NCBI GenBank assembly: GCA_947377865.1
Contig: CANCHK010000001.1
Span: forward strand, 34,461 to 98,460
Reading direction: 5' to 3'
Source of the DNA: Opitutia bacterium
Lineage (GTDB): Bacteria > Verrucomicrobiota > Verrucomicrobiia > Opitutales > UBA953
DNA: 64,000 bases
Shown: positions 55,235 to 64,000 of the stretch, one piece after another
Layout: each line of letters starts with the position of its first letter
Position numbering within the stretch: position 1 is the first letter of the stretch
The notes under the pieces: generated by a model
Databases searched by the model: none
The model's input: the letters and a program-made list of their open reading frames with translations, nothing else
Told to the model about the DNA's origin: nothing
Translations under genes and position numbers: made by a program

Positions 55235-56047
55235 ATGGCCATCCGCCGCCTCACGCTCGTCGTCAACCGCACCAAGCCCGGGGTGGATGACATCGTGCGT
55301 TCGGTCCAGGAGGCCGCGCAGAAAGCCGGCGTGACCCTCACCGTCGCCGACGGCTGGCCGATCAGCCGCGCCACCCTCAAGGGGGCCGACGCCTGCGGCG
55401 TGGTCGGCGGCGACGGCACCTTCCTCGGCGTGGCCGAGGCCGCCGCACTCGAAGGCGTCCCGCTATTCGGCATCAACCGCGGCAAGCTCGGCTTCCTCGC
55501 CGCCTACCCGAGCGAAGACGTCGGCGCCTCCCTCCAGTCCATCCTCTCCGGCGACTTCCGCGTCGAGAAGCGCGCGCTCCTCGAGATCCGCTTCGCCGAC
55601 GGCAGCTTCGCCCTGGCGCTCAACGACCTCGTCATCAAGACCCGCGACGTCTTCCGCATGGGCCGCTTCTCCGTGCTCGCCGATGGCGCCCGCGTGAACG
55701 AATACCGCGCCGACGGACTCATCCTCGCTTCCCCGACCGGCACGTCGGCCTACAACCTCGCCGCCGGCGGCCCGCTCGTCGACCCTGCCGCCGCGGTCAT
55801 CGTCCTGACCCCGATCTGCGCCCACACGCTCTCGAACCGCTCGGTGATCTTCGACGGCGAGACCGAGCTCGAGATCCGCAGCGAGGACAGCGCCCTGCTC
55901 GGCCTTTCGGTCGACGGTCGCGAGACCCTCGAAGCCCAGCGCCGCCTGCCCCTCATCATCCGCACCGCCAAGGTCCAGCTCGCCCTCCTGCGTCCGAAAT
56001 CGCTCACCCATTTCGACGTCCTGCGGAGCAAGCTGAAGTGGAGTTGA
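55235..56047 (+). CDS. nadK: NAD(+) kinase
   Basis: 270 aa; VVGGDGTFLGVAEAAALEGVPLFGINRGKLGFLA, DGLILASPTGTSAYNLAAGGPLVDP. Confidence 0.95.
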   Translation: MAIRRLTLVVNRTKPGVDDIVRSVQEAAQKAGVTLTVADGWPISRATLKGADACGVVGGDGTFLGVAEAAALEGVPLFGINRGKLGFLAAYPSEDVGASLQSILSGDFRVEKRALLEIRFADGSFALALNDLVIKTRDVFRMGRFSVLADGARVNEYRADGLILASPTGTSAYNLAAGGPLVDPAAAVIVLTPICAHTLSNRSVIFDGETELEIRSEDSALLGLSVDGRETLEAQRRLPLIIRTAKVQLALLRPKSLTHFDVLRSKLKWS

Positions 56048-56074
56048 GGCGGGCGAAGCCCGTCTCAACTCCAC
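56038..56074. repeat. Hairpin overlapping the nadK stop codon
   Basis: gtggagttgaggcgggc-gaa-gcccgtctcaactccac: 17-bp stem with one G.U, 3-nt loop; no T-run. Confidence 0.85.
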
Positions 56075-56272
56075 AGGGGTAGGGACAGGGATAGGGGTCG
56101 GGGTAGTTCGCCGCAGGGCGAACCAAGGTAGGGGCACGATTTATCGTGCACTCCTATGCGGAGGGCGTGGCAAAGCCACGCCCCTACCCTCGGCCGCCCT
56201 GCGGCGGCCTACCCCCACCCCTACCCCTAACCCATTGACCTCTGCGTCCGCCTCCCCTTTATCGCCCCTTCG

Positions 56273-58132
56273 ATGCTGACGATTGCCAATGTTTCCAAGT
56301 CCTACGGACCCCGCACCCTGTTCGCGGACGTCTCGCTGAACATCGCCCGTTCGGACCGCCTCGGTCTCGTCGGCGCGAACGGCGCCGGCAAGTCGACCCT
56401 CTTCAACATCATCCTCGGCAAGGACAAGCCCGACGACGGCCTCATCGAATGGGAACGCGGCGCGAACTTCGGCTTCCTCCCCCAGGAAAGCGCGCCGGTC
56501 GGCGACGAGACCATCCTCCAGATCGCGACGAGCGGCGGCAAGCTTGAGCCCGAGAACGACGACGACTGGGACATCGACTACACCCTGGAGCCGCGCGCGA
56601 AGAAGATCCTCGCCGGCCTCGGCTTCCGCGAGAGCGACCACGAGAAGCTCGCCAAGACGTTCTCCGGCGGCTGGGTCATGCGCGCGCACCTCGCCCGCCT
56701 CCTCGTCAGCGAGCCCACGCTCCTGCTGCTCGACGAACCGACCAATCACCTCGACCTCGAAGCCCTGCTCTGGTTCCAGGACTACCTGACCCGCTACCCG
56801 GGCGGCCTCGTCGTCATCTCGCACGACCGTGCCTTCCTCAACGCGCTCTGCACCGGCATGATCGAGCTGCGCGGCCAGCGCCTGCACGAGTACACCGGCA
56901 ACTACGACGACTTCCTCCTCGAGCGCGTGGCCCGCAAGGAACGCCAGCAGGCGATGTTCAAGAACCAGCAGCGCGAGATCGCCCACCTCCAGACGTTCGT
57001 CGACCGCTTCGGCGCCAAGGCCTCGATGGCCTCCCGCGCGAAATCCAAGGAGAAGCAGATCGCCCGCCTCGAGGAGGTCGCCATCGACGAGCCCGAGGAC
57101 GACCTCAAGAAGATCCAGTTCCGCTTCCCGCAGCCTCCGCGCTCCGGCCTGAAGGTGATGAAGCTCGAGCACGTCCAGCAGGCCTACGGCGAACACGTCG
57201 TCTACCAGGACCTCAACTTCGAGTGCGAACGCGGCCAGCGCACGGTGCTCGTCGGCCCCAACGGCGCCGGCAAGTCCACCCTGCTCAAGATCCTCGCCGG
57301 CGTGATCCCAATCAACGGCGGCGTGCGCGAGGAAGGCGGCAACGTCATCACCGGCTACTTCGCCCAGAACCGCGTCGATAACCTCAACCCGAAGCTGACC
57401 GTCCTCGAGAACGTGATGGAGCTCCGCACCACCGAGAACGGCCTCACCGAACAGCAGGCCCGGGGCATGCTCGGCACGTTCCTCTTCCGCAAGGACGACG
57501 TCCATAAGAAGGTCTCCGTCCTTTCCGGCGGCGAGAAATCCCGCCTCGCGCTGGTCAAGCTGCTGATCAACCCGCCGAACTTCCTGCTCATGGACGAGCC
57601 GACGACGCACCTCGACATCATGTCGATCGACGCGCTCATCGCCGCCCTGAAGACCTACGAAGGCACGCTCTACTTCGTGAGCCACGACGTGCACTTCATC
57701 CGCGAGATTGCGAAGACGGTGCTCCACGTGCACTCCGGGCGCCTGACCCAGTACGCCGGCGACTACGCCTACTACCTCGAGAAATCTAAGTCCGGCAACG
57801 AGCGTGCCGCGCTGACCGCCGGCTTCACCGACGCCCGTCCGAAGCAGGAAGATGCCGCCAAGGTCGAAAAGCCTAAGGCTCCCGCGAAACCCTCCGCCTC
57901 CGACATCCGTAAGCTAAAGGCCGATGTCACGAAGTGTGAACAGCAGGTCTCGGAACTGGAAGCCAAGCAGGCCCAGATCACCGCTGAACTCGCCGACCCG
58001 GCTACTTACACCGGCGGCGTGAACCTCCCCCAATTGAACGCCCGCCTGCGCGATACGATCAACGCCCTCCAGGCCGCCACCGCCGCCTGGGAAAAGGCCG
58101 CGCAGAAGTTGAGCGAGGCAGAAGGCGCGTAA
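56273..58132 (+). CDS. ABC-F family ATPase
   Basis: 619 aa; two ABC cassettes (GANGAGKST, GPNGAGKST; LLLLDEPTNHLDLEAL, FLLMDEPTTHLDIMSI); C-terminal coiled coil. Confidence 0.95.
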   Translation: MLTIANVSKSYGPRTLFADVSLNIARSDRLGLVGANGAGKSTLFNIILGKDKPDDGLIEWERGANFGFLPQESAPVGDETILQIATSGGKLEPENDDDWDIDYTLEPRAKKILAGLGFRESDHEKLAKTFSGGWVMRAHLARLLVSEPTLLLLDEPTNHLDLEALLWFQDYLTRYPGGLVVISHDRAFLNALCTGMIELRGQRLHEYTGNYDDFLLERVARKERQQAMFKNQQREIAHLQTFVDRFGAKASMASRAKSKEKQIARLEEVAIDEPEDDLKKIQFRFPQPPRSGLKVMKLEHVQQAYGEHVVYQDLNFECERGQRTVLVGPNGAGKSTLLKILAGVIPINGGVREEGGNVITGYFAQNRVDNLNPKLTVLENVMELRTTENGLTEQQARGMLGTFLFRKDDVHKKVSVLSGGEKSRLALVKLLINPPNFLLMDEPTTHLDIMSIDALIAALKTYEGTLYFVSHDVHFIREIAKTVLHVHSGRLTQYAGDYAYYLEKSKSGNERAALTAGFTDARPKQEDAAKVEKPKAPAKPSASDIRKLKADVTKCEQQVSELEAKQAQITAELADPATYTGGVNLPQLNARLRDTINALQAATAAWEKAAQKLSEAEGA

Positions 58133-58153
58133 GGCGAAGCCCTCCGGCTTCGC

Positions 58154-58298
58154 GTGCAAAAGTGCAAATCGCGCGTTGCGCTGTGCAAAGGTGCAAACGT
58201 GGCCCATCAACACAGGCTGCTAAGAGGCCTGTTTTATTACTTTTGCACCTTTGCACCGATGCACTTTTGCACGGAATGACGACTTCGTCGTCATTCCC
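58154..58298. repeat. Imperfect inverted repeat of TGCAAA[A/G]GTGCAAA boxes enclosing a terminator-like hairpin, plus adjacent 11-bp hairpin
   Basis: Left cgtgcaaaagtgcaaa...tgtgcaaaggtgcaaacg, right ttttgcacctttgcaccgatgcacttttgcacgg; ggaatgacgac-ttc-gtcgtcattcc 58274-58298. Confidence 0.75.
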
Positions 58299-58352
58299 TT
58301 CTGGCTCTCAGGGAACCCTTCCCTTACACCCCTGTCCTTACCTGACACCCCC

Positions 58353-59405
58353 ATGCGTTCCCTCACCCGCCTCCTGTGCGTGCTGTGCCTCCTGGCCGCC
58401 GCCGTTCCCGCCGCCTTCGGTCATACCGCCGGAGAAGAAATGGCCAAGTCCGCCAACGCCTTCCTCAGCTCGCTCAACGAGGCCCAGCGCGCCAAGGCGA
58501 CCTTCAAGTTCGACGACGCCGAGCGCCTGAACTGGATCTTCGTCCCGGCCGTCCGCAAGGGCCTCCCGATCAAGGAAATGAATCCCGGTCAGCGCCACTT
58601 CGCCCAGGCCCTCCTCTCCACCTCTCTCAGCCAGCGCGGCCACATGAAGGTCGAGTCCGTCATGGCCCTCGAATACCTCCTCTTCCTTATCGAAGAAGGA
58701 AAAGGTGCCAACAAGCGCGACGCCGAGAACTACTTCGTGTCGATCTTCGGCAAGCCGGATGCGCATGGCACCTGGGGCTTCCGCTGGGAAGGCCACCACT
58801 GCTCGCAGAACTTCACGATCGTCGACGGTGAACTCGTTGGCTCAACCCCGTCCTTCCTCGGCACCAACCCCGCTCAGGTGAAGTCCGACACCCTGCACGT
58901 CGGCGACGCGATGCCCGGCCTCGTCGGCTTCGAACTCCTCGACGTCGAAGACGCCACCGGCCGCGAACTCGCCAAGTCCCTGACCGCCGAGCAGCGCAAG
59001 GCCGGCTTCATCCCGGGCGAAACCCCAAAGGACGTCATCACCGGCAACAAGCAGAAGGCCGACGGCATCCTCAAGCATAAGGGTATCGCCTTCTCCGCCC
59101 TCACCGCCGAGCAGAAGAAACTGGCCGGCACGATCATCGCCGAATACGTCGGCCGCGCCCGCTCCGACTTCGCGATCAAGGAAATGGCCGCAATCTCCGC
59201 GACTCCGGAAGACCAGCTCTTCTTCGGCTACAACGGCGGCACTGAAGTCGGCCAGGCCCACTACTACAGCATTCAGGGGCCGACCTTCCTCCTCGAGTTC
59301 GCCAACTTCCAGAACGGCGCGAACCACGTCCACGCCTCTTGGCGCGACCTGAAGAAGGACTTCGGTTACGACCCGCTCGCCGAGCACGCCAAGACCCACA
59401 AGTAA
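58353..59405 (+). CDS. DUF3500-like secreted protein
   Basis: 350 aa; signal peptide; NWIFVPAVRKGLPIKEMNPGQRHFAQALLSTSLSQRG, WGFRWEGHHCSQNFTIVDG, GPTFLLEFANFQNGANHVHASWRDLKKDFG. Confidence 0.82.
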   Translation: MRSLTRLLCVLCLLAAAVPAAFGHTAGEEMAKSANAFLSSLNEAQRAKATFKFDDAERLNWIFVPAVRKGLPIKEMNPGQRHFAQALLSTSLSQRGHMKVESVMALEYLLFLIEEGKGANKRDAENYFVSIFGKPDAHGTWGFRWEGHHCSQNFTIVDGELVGSTPSFLGTNPAQVKSDTLHVGDAMPGLVGFELLDVEDATGRELAKSLTAEQRKAGFIPGETPKDVITGNKQKADGILKHKGIAFSALTAEQKKLAGTIIAEYVGRARSDFAIKEMAAISATPEDQLFFGYNGGTEVGQAHYYSIQGPTFLLEFANFQNGANHVHASWRDLKKDFGYDPLAEHAKTHK

Positions 59406-59426
59406 GCCTGAAGACAGGCTACAGAC

Positions 59427-59452
59427 AAAACCCCGGACAGCCGGGGTTTTTT
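59427..59452 (+). terminator. Rho-independent terminator
   Basis: aaaaccccgg-acag-ccggggtttttt. Confidence 0.88.
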
Positions 59453-59652
59453 ATTGGGCGACCTAAAGGTCGCCCGGGGATCTGCTGGCACGGTGAACTG
59501 CTGCGAAGCCTAAGGTACGGACGTCTTACGGTCGGTACCTTGCCCGGCTCATCGCACGTGCCTCGACCAACGGCGGCCATGGCAATGGCCGCCCTACCCG
59601 AGGCAGTACGCTCAAAGGGAAACCGGAGACCGGATGATCAGCCGGGGCCTGA

Positions 59653-59741
59653 GGTAGGGACGGCTCTCCGAGCCGTCCGTTCGCGGATGGAGTCATGAAT
59701 CGCAATCGGGTCAACGGACGCAACGTCGTCGCGTCCCTACC
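59653..59741. repeat. Family A element
   Basis: Left ggctc-tcc-gagcc then cgttcgc; right gcaacgtcgtcgcgtccctacc. Confidence 0.7.
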
Positions 59742-60075
59742 TCACCGTCACCCCTCTCGCCGCGAGCTCCCTCAAAAACTCCGACGGAGAAGGCGGGCTG
59801 ATGAGGAAATTCTTGAACCAACCAGTGCGACGACGGAGTAGGACCATCCTCTTGGGGTTCATGGTATTGGTCCAATGCTCATTCCAGAAGACCCAATCCT
59901 GCGCCGCCCATTCGATATCGGCCACGGCGACCTTGCGCGCGGTCCAGCCGTAGAAGCGCACGCGCACAAAAGCTTCGTCGACGGTGAACGTCATCCCCAA
60001 AAAGATCGCGTGCAGTATAAAGCCGGTGATCACAAAGGACCCGAGCAGGGGCAGTAGATGCAGGAAGACCTCCAT
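59737..60075 (-). CDS. Small membrane protein, hypothetical
   Basis: 112 aa; N-terminal hydrophobic helices, then soluble tail; lies between divergent features. Confidence 0.6.
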   Translation of the reverse strand: MEVFLHLLPLLGSFVITGFILHAIFLGMTFTVDEAFVRVRFYGWTARKVAVADIEWAAQDWVFWNEHWTNTMNPKRMVLLRRRTGWFKNFLISPPSPSEFLRELAARGVTVR

Positions 60076-60167
60076 TTGATGGAAAAACCTAGGACTAAGC
60101 GGGCGGACTTAAACCCAAAACCAAGCCCACGCTGGACAGCCCCGCCCTGTCAGGATTGCCTGTTCCC

Positions 60168-61874
60168 ATGGCCCGCGCGACGAAGCACCTGAACACGAAC
60201 GCCCTCTGGGCCGACGTGGGCGTGCGCACCCTCCGCCGCCTTGGCCTGACCCACGTGGTAATCTCGCCCGGCTCGCGCTCGACGCCATTGGCCCATACCT
60301 TCGCCGAATCCGCCGGCCTGCACGTGACCGTGGCGCTCGACGAACGTTCCGCCGGCTTCATTGCCCTTGGCCTCGCCAAGGCCACCGGCCGCCCCGCTGC
60401 CCTGCTCTGCACTTCCGGCACCGCTGCCGCGAACTATCTGCCCGCCGTCGTCGAAGCCCGCCTCTCGGCGACCCCCCTGCTCGTCCTAACCGCCGATCGC
60501 CCGCCCGAACTCCGCGAATGCCACTCGGGGCAGACGATCACCCAGAACGGAATCTACGGCGGCTATCCGGTTTGGTCCGCCGAAGCCGCCATCCCTGAGA
60601 CCGACCTCTCCCTGCTCCGCCACTGGCGCCAGCTGCTGGTCGACGCCTGGCAGCGTGCGCAAGGGCCTCTCGCTGGCCCGGTGCACCTCAATCTGCCCTT
60701 CCGCGACCCTCTCGCGCCCTCCGACGCTGAAAAGGGCTTCAAGGCGCCCACGGGTATGAATCTCGAGACCTTCACGGCGGTCCCGCCCTGCGGCATCGTC
60801 CGCCCGACCCTCACGCCCGCCACCGTCGCCAGCCTGCTGCCAAAGACCGAACGCGGCGTCATCGTGGTCGGCCCGCATGCCTTCGAGGATCGCGACGAAA
60901 GCGCCGCGGCCCTCCGCGAGCTTTCTCACTTCACCGGCTGGCCGATCCTCGCCGACGGCGCGGGCACGCTACGCGGCGACCTCGCTGGCGATACTTCGCT
61001 GGTCTCAGGCTACGACCTTATCCTGCGCGACGCCAAAGCCGCCCGCGCCCTACGTCCGCAGGCCGCGGTCTTCGTCGGCCCGCTCCCGACCAGCAAGGTC
61101 CTGCGCGCTTGGCTCAAGGAAGGCGACATCACCGTCATCCAGCTCGGTCGTGCCGGTGAGAACACCGACCCGACGCATTCGCGCTGGAGCCGTCTGGACG
61201 GCCAGCTCGTGCCCTCGGGCGATAAGGTTTCGTCGAAAGCCGCCGCTTACGGCAAGGCCTGGCAGACGGCCCAGAAAGCCGCCGCCAAGAAACTCACGCG
61301 CATCGTGAACGTGGACTGGCCCTTCGAAGGCCGCGTCGTGTCGCTGCTCGACGAAGCCCTCGGTCCGGACGACCGCCTGTTCGTCGGCAGCAGCATGCCG
61401 ATCCGCGACCTCGAGTGGTTCTACCATCCGCCCGGCCCGGGCCCTGAGGTTCTCACCAACCGCGGCGCCAACGGCATCGACGGCACCGTCTCGACCGCGC
61501 TCGGCGCCTCGCTCGACGGCAAGCGCACGGTGCTCCTCTGCGGCGACCTGACTTTCCTGCACGACAGCAACGCACTGCTCTCCGCCTACGGCCATCGCGG
61601 AGACCTCACCGTGCTCGTGATCAACAACCAGGGTGGCGGCATCTTCAATCACCTCGCCGTGGCGAAGAGCGCCCGCTTCGAACAGCTCTGGGGCACGCCG
61701 CAGGCGACCGATCTCGGCAAACTCTGCGCCGCGCACAAAGTACGCCATGACCTCGCCGACGGTTGGAACGACCTACGTCGCCTGCTCGAGATCCGCGGCA
61801 AAGGCGTCCGCGTCGTCGAATTCCGGACCGACCGCGAAGCCGACGCCGCCTGGCGCCAGAAGTCCTTCCGATAA
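60168..61874 (+). CDS. menD: 2-succinyl-5-enolpyruvyl-6-hydroxy-3-cyclohexene-1-carboxylate synthase
   Basis: ~568 aa; LTHVVISPGSRSTPLAHTFAE, DERSAGFIALGLAKATGRPAALLCTSGTAAANYLPAVVEA, LTADRPPELRECHSGQTI, VINNQGGGIFNHL. Confidence 0.95.
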   Translation: MARATKHLNTNALWADVGVRTLRRLGLTHVVISPGSRSTPLAHTFAESAGLHVTVALDERSAGFIALGLAKATGRPAALLCTSGTAAANYLPAVVEARLSATPLLVLTADRPPELRECHSGQTITQNGIYGGYPVWSAEAAIPETDLSLLRHWRQLLVDAWQRAQGPLAGPVHLNLPFRDPLAPSDAEKGFKAPTGMNLETFTAVPPCGIVRPTLTPATVASLLPKTERGVIVVGPHAFEDRDESAAALRELSHFTGWPILADGAGTLRGDLAGDTSLVSGYDLILRDAKAARALRPQAAVFVGPLPTSKVLRAWLKEGDITVIQLGRAGENTDPTHSRWSRLDGQLVPSGDKVSSKAAAYGKAWQTAQKAAAKKLTRIVNVDWPFEGRVVSLLDEALGPDDRLFVGSSMPIRDLEWFYHPPGPGPEVLTNRGANGIDGTVSTALGASLDGKRTVLLCGDLTFLHDSNALLSAYGHRGDLTVLVINNQGGGIFNHLAVAKSARFEQLWGTPQATDLGKLCAAHKVRHDLADGWNDLRRLLEIRGKGVRVVEFRTDREADAAWRQKSFR

Positions 61875-61890
61875 TTCAGCCGAGAATTTG

Positions 61891-61944
61891 TATGGGGTCA
61901 GACCGCTTCTGAGCGATATCAGTCAGAAGCGGTCTGACCCCATA
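61891..61944. repeat. 54-bp palindromic element (22-bp perfect arms, 10-nt loop)
   Basis: tatggggtcagaccgcttctga - gcgatatcag - tcagaagcggtctgaccccata. Confidence 0.9.
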
Positions 61945-62044
61945 CTTAAGATGCGGAAAACAAGAGGAAAGCCATGGGCCTGCATCTACGTTGCCAGACC
62001 ATGGATGCCGGAGAATACTGTCCATAAAATCCCCGCCGATCTTG

Positions 62045-62920
62045 ATGAACCTCGCCCGACTGTTTCTTCTGCTCGCGATCAGCGGTGCACTCATTGCGGC
62101 CGATAAGCCTGCCGCTAAGAAAACCTCGGCTAAGGGCGACGAGAAGACGGCTGCGAAGACCGAAGAGAAGGCCGTGGCGCCAGTTGAAAAGGCCATCCCG
62201 CGCACGGAGCTCAAGGCGTCGGTCGCGCCAGGTGCTACGCTGAAATTCGACTTCCCGGAGCTGACCGTGGACCGCAAGGGCGCGATGGCGGCGTGCAACG
62301 TGCAGCTGCCGGCGAATTACGATCCCGCGAAGAAAGTCCCGCTGGTGGCTTGGCTCGGCGGAGGAGAAGGCGGCAACAACCCGAGCGGCTCATTCCTGCC
62401 CGAGGGCGATTTCATCCTCGTCGGGCTCCCCTACCCCAAGGGCGCGAACAATCCCGTGCAGGCGAACATGGTCGGAGATTTCGCCAAGATCTGGACCTAC
62501 CAACGCTTCATGCTGGATGAGATTGCGAAGGTCATCCCCAACATCGACAAGTCCCACTCGATCATCGCCGGCTTCAGCAACGGAGCTCACTCCATCGATG
62601 GCATGCTCCGCCTGAGCAGCGGCCCGAAGCTCACCGACTACTTCGGCATCTTCGTCTTCGCTGATGGCGGCGGCAGCACCTATACCTCGAAAGGCAGCCT
62701 GCCCGACCTCAAGGGTAAGTTCGCCTACGCCTGCTGGGGTGGAGAAAAAGGCTCGAACAAGGCCGCCACCAGCCTGCTCCCCAAGGCCCTCAAAACTAAG
62801 GGCGCGACGGTCCTCGGTAGCGAGATGACCGGCGTCGGCCACGCGTTCGCCGAAACCGAACACCCCAAGGTCGCCGAGTGGCTAGCGAAGGTCGCCTTGG
62901 CTACCGCGGCGAAGAAGTAA
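62045..62920 (+). CDS. Secreted alpha/beta hydrolase-like protein
   Basis: 291 aa from MNLARLFLLLAISGALIAADKPAAKK; NYDPAKKVPLVAWLGGGEGGN; IIAGFSNGAHSIDGML; GVGHAF. Confidence 0.7.
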   Translation: MNLARLFLLLAISGALIAADKPAAKKTSAKGDEKTAAKTEEKAVAPVEKAIPRTELKASVAPGATLKFDFPELTVDRKGAMAACNVQLPANYDPAKKVPLVAWLGGGEGGNNPSGSFLPEGDFILVGLPYPKGANNPVQANMVGDFAKIWTYQRFMLDEIAKVIPNIDKSHSIIAGFSNGAHSIDGMLRLSSGPKLTDYFGIFVFADGGGSTYTSKGSLPDLKGKFAYACWGGEKGSNKAATSLLPKALKTKGATVLGSEMTGVGHAFAETEHPKVAEWLAKVALATAAKK

Positions 62921-62929
62921 GCCCCAGGC

Positions 62930-63601
62930 CTAGAAATAGGTCTTCAGGAATTCGCCTTCGGTCGCGGACAGGGGCGTGTCGCCGGTGGCCATGGCCGGAG
63001 TCGGCAGGAAGTGCTGGTGCTCGGGCGGTAGGACGAAGAAGCCGAGGCGCTCGTAGATCGCCGGTTTGATCTCGGAGAAGAGCACGAATCGAAGGTCCGG
63101 CTGGGCGAAGCGATGCAGCTCCATGACGGCGCGCAGTAGGAGCGAACCGTAACCCTTACCACGATACTCCGGGGAGGTCGCCACGGAAGCGAAGCCGATG
63201 AGGCTTTCACGGAAGCGCAGGACGTTCAACGCAGCGACGGGCTGCCCCGCGGCGTCCTCAAGCAGGTAACGCGTGCCACGCAGGTGATTCCGATCGGTGT
63301 CCTTGCCGGCGCAGTACTGGTCAAAAGTCTTGTCCTGCTTCCACTCGCCGTAGCCGAAGGCCAAGACGGTACGCATATCTTCGGGCTGCACGAGACGCAG
63401 TCGACCCACCGGCGTGAAACGTGTGCGGCCATCCTCGATCACGCCTTCGAACATCGGTTGCGGGCGGACCCACGTGCGCGCCGCCGGATTATCATACAGG
63501 CAGCGATAGACCACCTGCGGTGAGAGGTCCTCGGAATGCGCGGCGACCCCGAGCCGGAGGTAGTGGTTGCCTTTATAGTGGCGGTAAAGGTTCCAGGACA
63601 T
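62930..63601 (-). CDS. GNAT-family N-acetyltransferase
   Basis: 223 aa; LIGFASVATSPEYRGKGYGSLLLRAVMEL...YERLGFFVLP. Confidence 0.85.
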   Translation of the reverse strand: MSWNLYRHYKGNHYLRLGVAAHSEDLSPQVVYRCLYDNPAARTWVRPQPMFEGVIEDGRTRFTPVGRLRLVQPEDMRTVLAFGYGEWKQDKTFDQYCAGKDTDRNHLRGTRYLLEDAAGQPVAALNVLRFRESLIGFASVATSPEYRGKGYGSLLLRAVMELHRFAQPDLRFVLFSEIKPAIYERLGFFVLPPEHQHFLPTPAMATGDTPLSATEGEFLKTYF

Positions 63602-63668
63602 GGCGGTTGCTACGCAGGGGTAGGGATAGGGGTAGGGGTCGGGATAGGCAAGGCAACGGGTTCCCTAA

Positions 63669-63786
63669 GGTAGGGCGGCCATTGCCATGGCCGCCGTTCG
63701 CAGAGCGACGTGCGATGAGCCGGGCAAGGTCATCGACCGTATGATATCCGTCCGCCCACGGACGTGATGGCAATCACGTCCCTACC
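63669..63786. repeat. Family A element
   Basis: Left ggccat-tgcc-atggcc, core acgtgcgatgagccgggcaaggtcatcgacc, right gtgat-ggca-atcac. Confidence 0.85.
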
Positions 63787-63840
63787 CAAGGCCGCAGCTA
63801 ATCATCCAGTCTCCGGCTCCCCTTTGAGCGTGAGGTCTCG

Positions 63841-63958
63841 GGTAGGGCGGCCATTGCCATGGCCGCCGTTCGCAGAGCGACGTGGCATGAGCCGGGTAAG
63901 GTCAAAGACCCTATGATGTCCGTCCGCCCACGGACGTGATGGCAATCACGTCCCTACC
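63841..63958. repeat. Family A element, near-duplicate of 63669-63786
   Basis: Same hairpins; core differs at a few positions. Confidence 0.85.
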
Positions 63959-64000
63959 CCAACCCCAACCCCTGCCCCTACCCCTAAACTACTTCGCCGG

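Noticed and set aside
61876-62298. Minus-strand ORF ending in YGVRPLLTDIAQKRSDPIQILG as a transposon gene remnant
   Set aside because: The recognisable part is just the translated palindrome; the rest is antisense to the 62045-62920 CDS.
63669-63958. Possible CRISPR array (two similar ~118-bp units)
   Set aside because: Units too long, only two, internally palindromic, no cas genes.

Overview
64 kb window of a GC-rich chromosome. Gene content (PVC-type haem-binding CxxCH protein, DUF6807/PmoA, DUF3500, SMP-30, a giant PATR/PEP-CTERM protein) fits a Verrucomicrobia/PVC-like bacterium; this placement is inferred from gene content only. I support about 27 CDSs. Core genes: alaS, nadK, menD, an ABC-F ATPase. 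Accessory genes: (i) a ~25.7 kb minus-strand gene (8117-33835, ~8572 aa) made of autotransporter-associated beta-strand repeats with a C-terminal PEP-CTERM signal, which looks like a concatenation of at least four ancestral PATR proteins; (ii) a two-gene redox operon: a secreted FAD oxidoreductase, then a single-polypeptide FMN-binding(x2)/NosR-like/ApbE fusion; (iii) an idonate/gluconate-like sugar-acid module (Zn-dehydrogenase, SDR, GntP permease, SGNH hydrolase) divergent from an SMP-30 lactonase; (iv) a tandem family of small secreted paralogs at the left edge. The most unusual signal is intergenic. The spacers are mosaics of several short-repeat families. One family has constant ends (GGTAGGG...CCCTACC), a semi-conserved core, and two perfect hairpins whose stems differ between copies, stay complementary, and appear to be exchanged independently of core orientation. 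Several long nested inverted repeats also occur between genes. No tRNA, rRNA, CRISPR or complete transposon was recognised. All family calls are from motif recognition; no searches were run.
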